A stretch of DNA of 6,087 bases from an uncultured Erysipelotrichaceae bacterium (GTDB lineage: Bacteria; Bacillota_I; Bacilli_A; RF39; UBA660), in the NCBI GenBank assembly GCA_902797105.1, contig CADBRL010000102.1, positions 1 to 6,087 on the forward strand. The letters run 5' to 3'. Positions 5,391 to 6,087 of this stretch are shown in pieces. Each line of letters opens with the position of its first letter. The stretch's first letter is position 1. Both the position numbers and the translations under genes were made by a program. The notes below the pieces were generated by a model. It was not told where the DNA came from, did not search any database, and worked only from the letters and a program-made list of their open reading frames with translations.

Positions 5391-5648
5391 ATTGATTTGG
5401 ATGGAACATTAATTAATACTGAAAAAGAATTTTATATGTCATTTTATGAAGTGTTATTAAATAATTACAAAATAAAAATTGATGAAAAAATATTTAAAAA
5501 TAGTAGTGTACCAATACTATATAACGTAAATTTTGGCCATTCTGTTCCTAGATGTTTTTTACAATATAATGCCTTAACAAATATAGATAAGAAAAAAGAA
5601 GTATTATTACTTGCATTGGAACTTGCTCTAGTACTATGTAATAAATAG
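5391..5648 (+). pseudogene. Chimeric remnant: HAD hydrolase N-terminus joined to S66 peptidase fragment
   Basis: Reading on in frame directly after the glyS stop gives IDLDGTLINTEKEFYMSFYE, the DxDGTL nucleophile motif and first helix of a HAD-superfamily phosphatase. The usual start and first strand (about MKxxIF) are missing. After about 35 residues the sequence changes to VPILYNVNFGHSVPRCFLQY followed by NALTNID, which resembles the C-terminal His-containing segment (FGHxxPR) of S66 LD-carboxypeptidase/MccF-type proteins. It then ends with an untypical hydrophobic tail and TAG (5646-5648). There is no ATG and no ribosome binding site at the front, so it is probably not translated; a TTG at 5397 would lose the first Asp. 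This is the stump of two genes joined by deletion. The HAD assignment is firm for the motif; the S66 assignment is from memory of the family. Confidence 0.65.
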
Positions 5649-5725
5649 AAATAATAAAAAAATATCATTTCTATGATAAATTTGATAATTTTTACCAGAA
5701 TTTAGAAAAATTTGTTGACAAATAA
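5645..5725 (+). pseudogene. Possible C-terminal remnant of an unidentified gene
   Basis: A frame without stops reads IEIIKKYHFYDKFDNFYQNL then EKFVDK and ends in TAA (5723-5725). Its amphipathic, charged and aromatic character resembles a protein C-terminus, and it has no start or ribosome binding site. The -35 of the next promoter lies within its last codons. The parent family is not recognised. In such AT-rich DNA a 26-codon open stretch can also occur by chance. Confidence 0.2.
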
Positions 5726-5742
5726 AAAAATAATGATAAAAT
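5715..5742 (+). promoter_or_regulatory. Near-consensus promoter of the leader/rel transcript
   Basis: A perfect TTGACA (5715-5720), 16-base spacer and TAAAAT (5737-5742) with TG at 5734-5735 make an extended -10 promoter, the strongest in the window. Transcription should start near 5749, just ahead of the leader ORF ribosome binding site, about 190 bases before the rel start. Confidence 0.85.
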
Positions 5743-5771
5743 TAATATTAAATTTATTGAAGGAGAAGAGT

Positions 5772-5888
5772 ATGAGTTTAGTTAGAAATGCACATGATTT
5801 TCATTTTAAACGAAGAAAACACTTTTGCTGTGTTCTTTGCTCATGCCATTTTTCTGTGATTAATTTTGGAAACAAAATCGGTGATTGA
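5772..5888 (+). CDS. 38-residue Cys/His/Phe-rich leader ORF upstream of rel
   Basis: ATG 5772 follows GAAGGAG (5759-5765) at six bases, an excellent ribosome binding site just after a strong promoter. The peptide begins MSLVRNAHDFHFKRRK and contains the near-symmetrical cluster HFCCVLCSCHF (residues 17-27). It has four Cys, four His and five Phe in 38 residues, far above the low Cys content of the other proteins here. The TGA stop (5886-5888) is inside the 5' half of the terminator stem that follows, so a ribosome finishing this ORF would physically block the hairpin. This suggests a leader peptide coupling translation to read-through into rel, perhaps reporting on Cys, His or Phe supply. A small metal-binding protein or an unrelated small gene closed by its own terminator are alternatives. 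I do not recognise a family. Confidence 0.6.
   Translation: MSLVRNAHDFHFKRRKHFCCVLCSCHFSVINFGNKIGD
5863..5878 (+). promoter_or_regulatory. Small GAAA-loop hairpin ahead of the rel attenuator
   Basis: ATTTTG (5863-5868) and CAAAAT (5873-5878) pair perfectly around a GAAA (GNRA-type) tetraloop. The hairpin lies inside the leader ORF and directly abuts the terminator stem beginning at 5879. It may stack on the terminator or act as a pause site. Only one G-C pair holds it, so stability is low. Confidence 0.35.
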
Positions 5889-5918
5889 AAACAATAATGT
5901 TTTTGACACCGTTTTTTT
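5879..5918 (+). terminator. Intrinsic terminator between leader ORF and rel
   Basis: CGGTG (5879-5883) pairs with CACCG (5907-5911). After a bulged A5884, TTGAAAACA (5885-5893) pairs with TGTTTTTGA (5898-5906) including two G-U pairs, with loop ATAA. Seven T (5912-5918) follow. The rel ribosome binding site starts only eight bases later, so transcription of rel from the promoter at 5715 must pass this signal. Confidence 0.85.
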
Positions 5919-5938
5919 ATATATATGGAGGTGAAATT

Positions 5939-6087
5939 TTGAATATTACATTAGAGTCATTAATTGCAAAAGTTAATGAATATGAACCAACAAAAATCGA
6001 TGTTGTGAAAAAAGCTTATGATTATGCAAAAGTTTTGCATGAAGGTCAATATAGGCAAAGTGGAGAACCTTATATAATTCATCCATT
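5939..6087 (+). CDS. rel: Rel family (p)ppGpp synthetase/hydrolase, 5' part
   Basis: The first 49 codons are present. KAYDYAKVLHEGQYRQSGEP followed by YIIHP (residues 25-49) is the hallmark opening of the RelA/SpoT/Rel HD hydrolase domain; His48 corresponds to the first metal-binding His of that domain. The full protein, about 730 residues in Gram-positives, makes and degrades the alarmone (p)ppGpp on amino acid starvation; the rest is outside the window. A free-standing small HD hydrolase cannot be ruled out from this part alone. The start is TTG at 5939, set by GGAGG (5927-5931) seven bases upstream; no in-frame ATG is nearer. A TTG start together with an upstream terminator suggests tightly limited expression. 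Confidence 0.9.
   Translation, partial: MNITLESLIAKVNEYEPTKIDVVKKAYDYAKVLHEGQYRQSGEPYIIHP

Noticed and set aside
5386..5400. Stop-codon read-through joining glyS to the HAD segment
   Set aside because: They share a frame, but TAA is the least leaky stop, no stimulatory structure is visible, and the HAD part is broken further on; a deletion breakpoint explains it better.
5465..5668. Minus-strand open frame of 67 codons opposite the HAD/S66 remnant
   Set aside because: Hydrophobic antisense shadow; the plus strand shows recognisable HAD and S66 motifs, and no promoter or ribosome binding site supports the reverse strand.
5883..5900. Mycoplasma-type code with TGA as Trp, extending the rel leader ORF
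   Set aside because: All Trp codons in the conserved proteins are TGG and no conserved domain contains TGA; the extension would add only three residues before TAA.
1..6087. CRISPR array, insertion sequence, tRNA or rRNA genes
   Set aside because: Reading through the window showed no regularly spaced repeats, no transposase motifs, no terminal inverted repeats with target duplications, and no tRNA or rRNA sequence.

Overview
The window is very AT-rich, and every gene I can support lies on the + strand. Translation is standard bacterial: tryptophan is always TGG, no TGA interrupts a conserved domain, and the full-length genes end in TAA. Low GC, strong GGAGG-type ribosome binding sites, TTGACA/TATAAT-like promoters, a single-chain glycyl-tRNA synthetase, a Rel-type stringent factor and an alanyl-tRNA synthetase that stops straight after its editing domain all suggest a low-GC Gram-positive, probably an uncultured gut-type Bacilli/Clostridia or Mollicutes-related lineage. 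The exact taxon cannot be read from this sequence.

Layout. Positions 1-528 hold the 3' end of a short-form alaS, closed by an intrinsic terminator (533-563). Positions 552-2337 hold a small operon: an extended -10 promoter, a possible 24-codon mini-ORF, an S51 family peptidase, a Nudix hydrolase and a GNAT acetyltransferase whose frame is broken at a run of seven A. Positions 2360-3592 hold a second unit: a good promoter, a 20-codon leader ORF, an intrinsic terminator with a competing antiterminator pairing, and then a 343-residue protein made of two fused GNAT domains. A chimeric remnant follows (3605-3946; GNAT N-terminus joined to a piece of nucleoside phosphorylase). Positions 4020-5390 are the complete glycyl-tRNA synthetase. 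Immediately behind its stop lies a second chimeric remnant (5391-5648; HAD N-terminus joined to an S66 peptidase C-terminal piece). Positions 5715-6087 hold a near-consensus promoter, a 38-codon Cys/His/Phe-rich leader ORF whose stop codon sits inside an intrinsic terminator, and the start of a rel (ppGpp synthetase/hydrolase) gene that runs off the end.

Interpretation. Core translation and stringent-response genes (alaS, glyS, rel) flank accessory genes of the antibiotic-modification and metabolite-repair type (GNAT, Nudix, S51). Several of these are broken or fused, so the accessory part looks like a zone of repeated insertion and deletion.

The most interesting structure is the leader at 2360-2560. 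Its mutually exclusive RNA pairings around a short ORF are what ribosome-controlled transcription attenuation needs, as in leaders of inducible antibiotic-resistance genes. A similar layout (promoter, short ORF, terminator, gene) precedes rel, which would be an unusual way to control a stringent-response gene. Both models are inferred from sequence alone.
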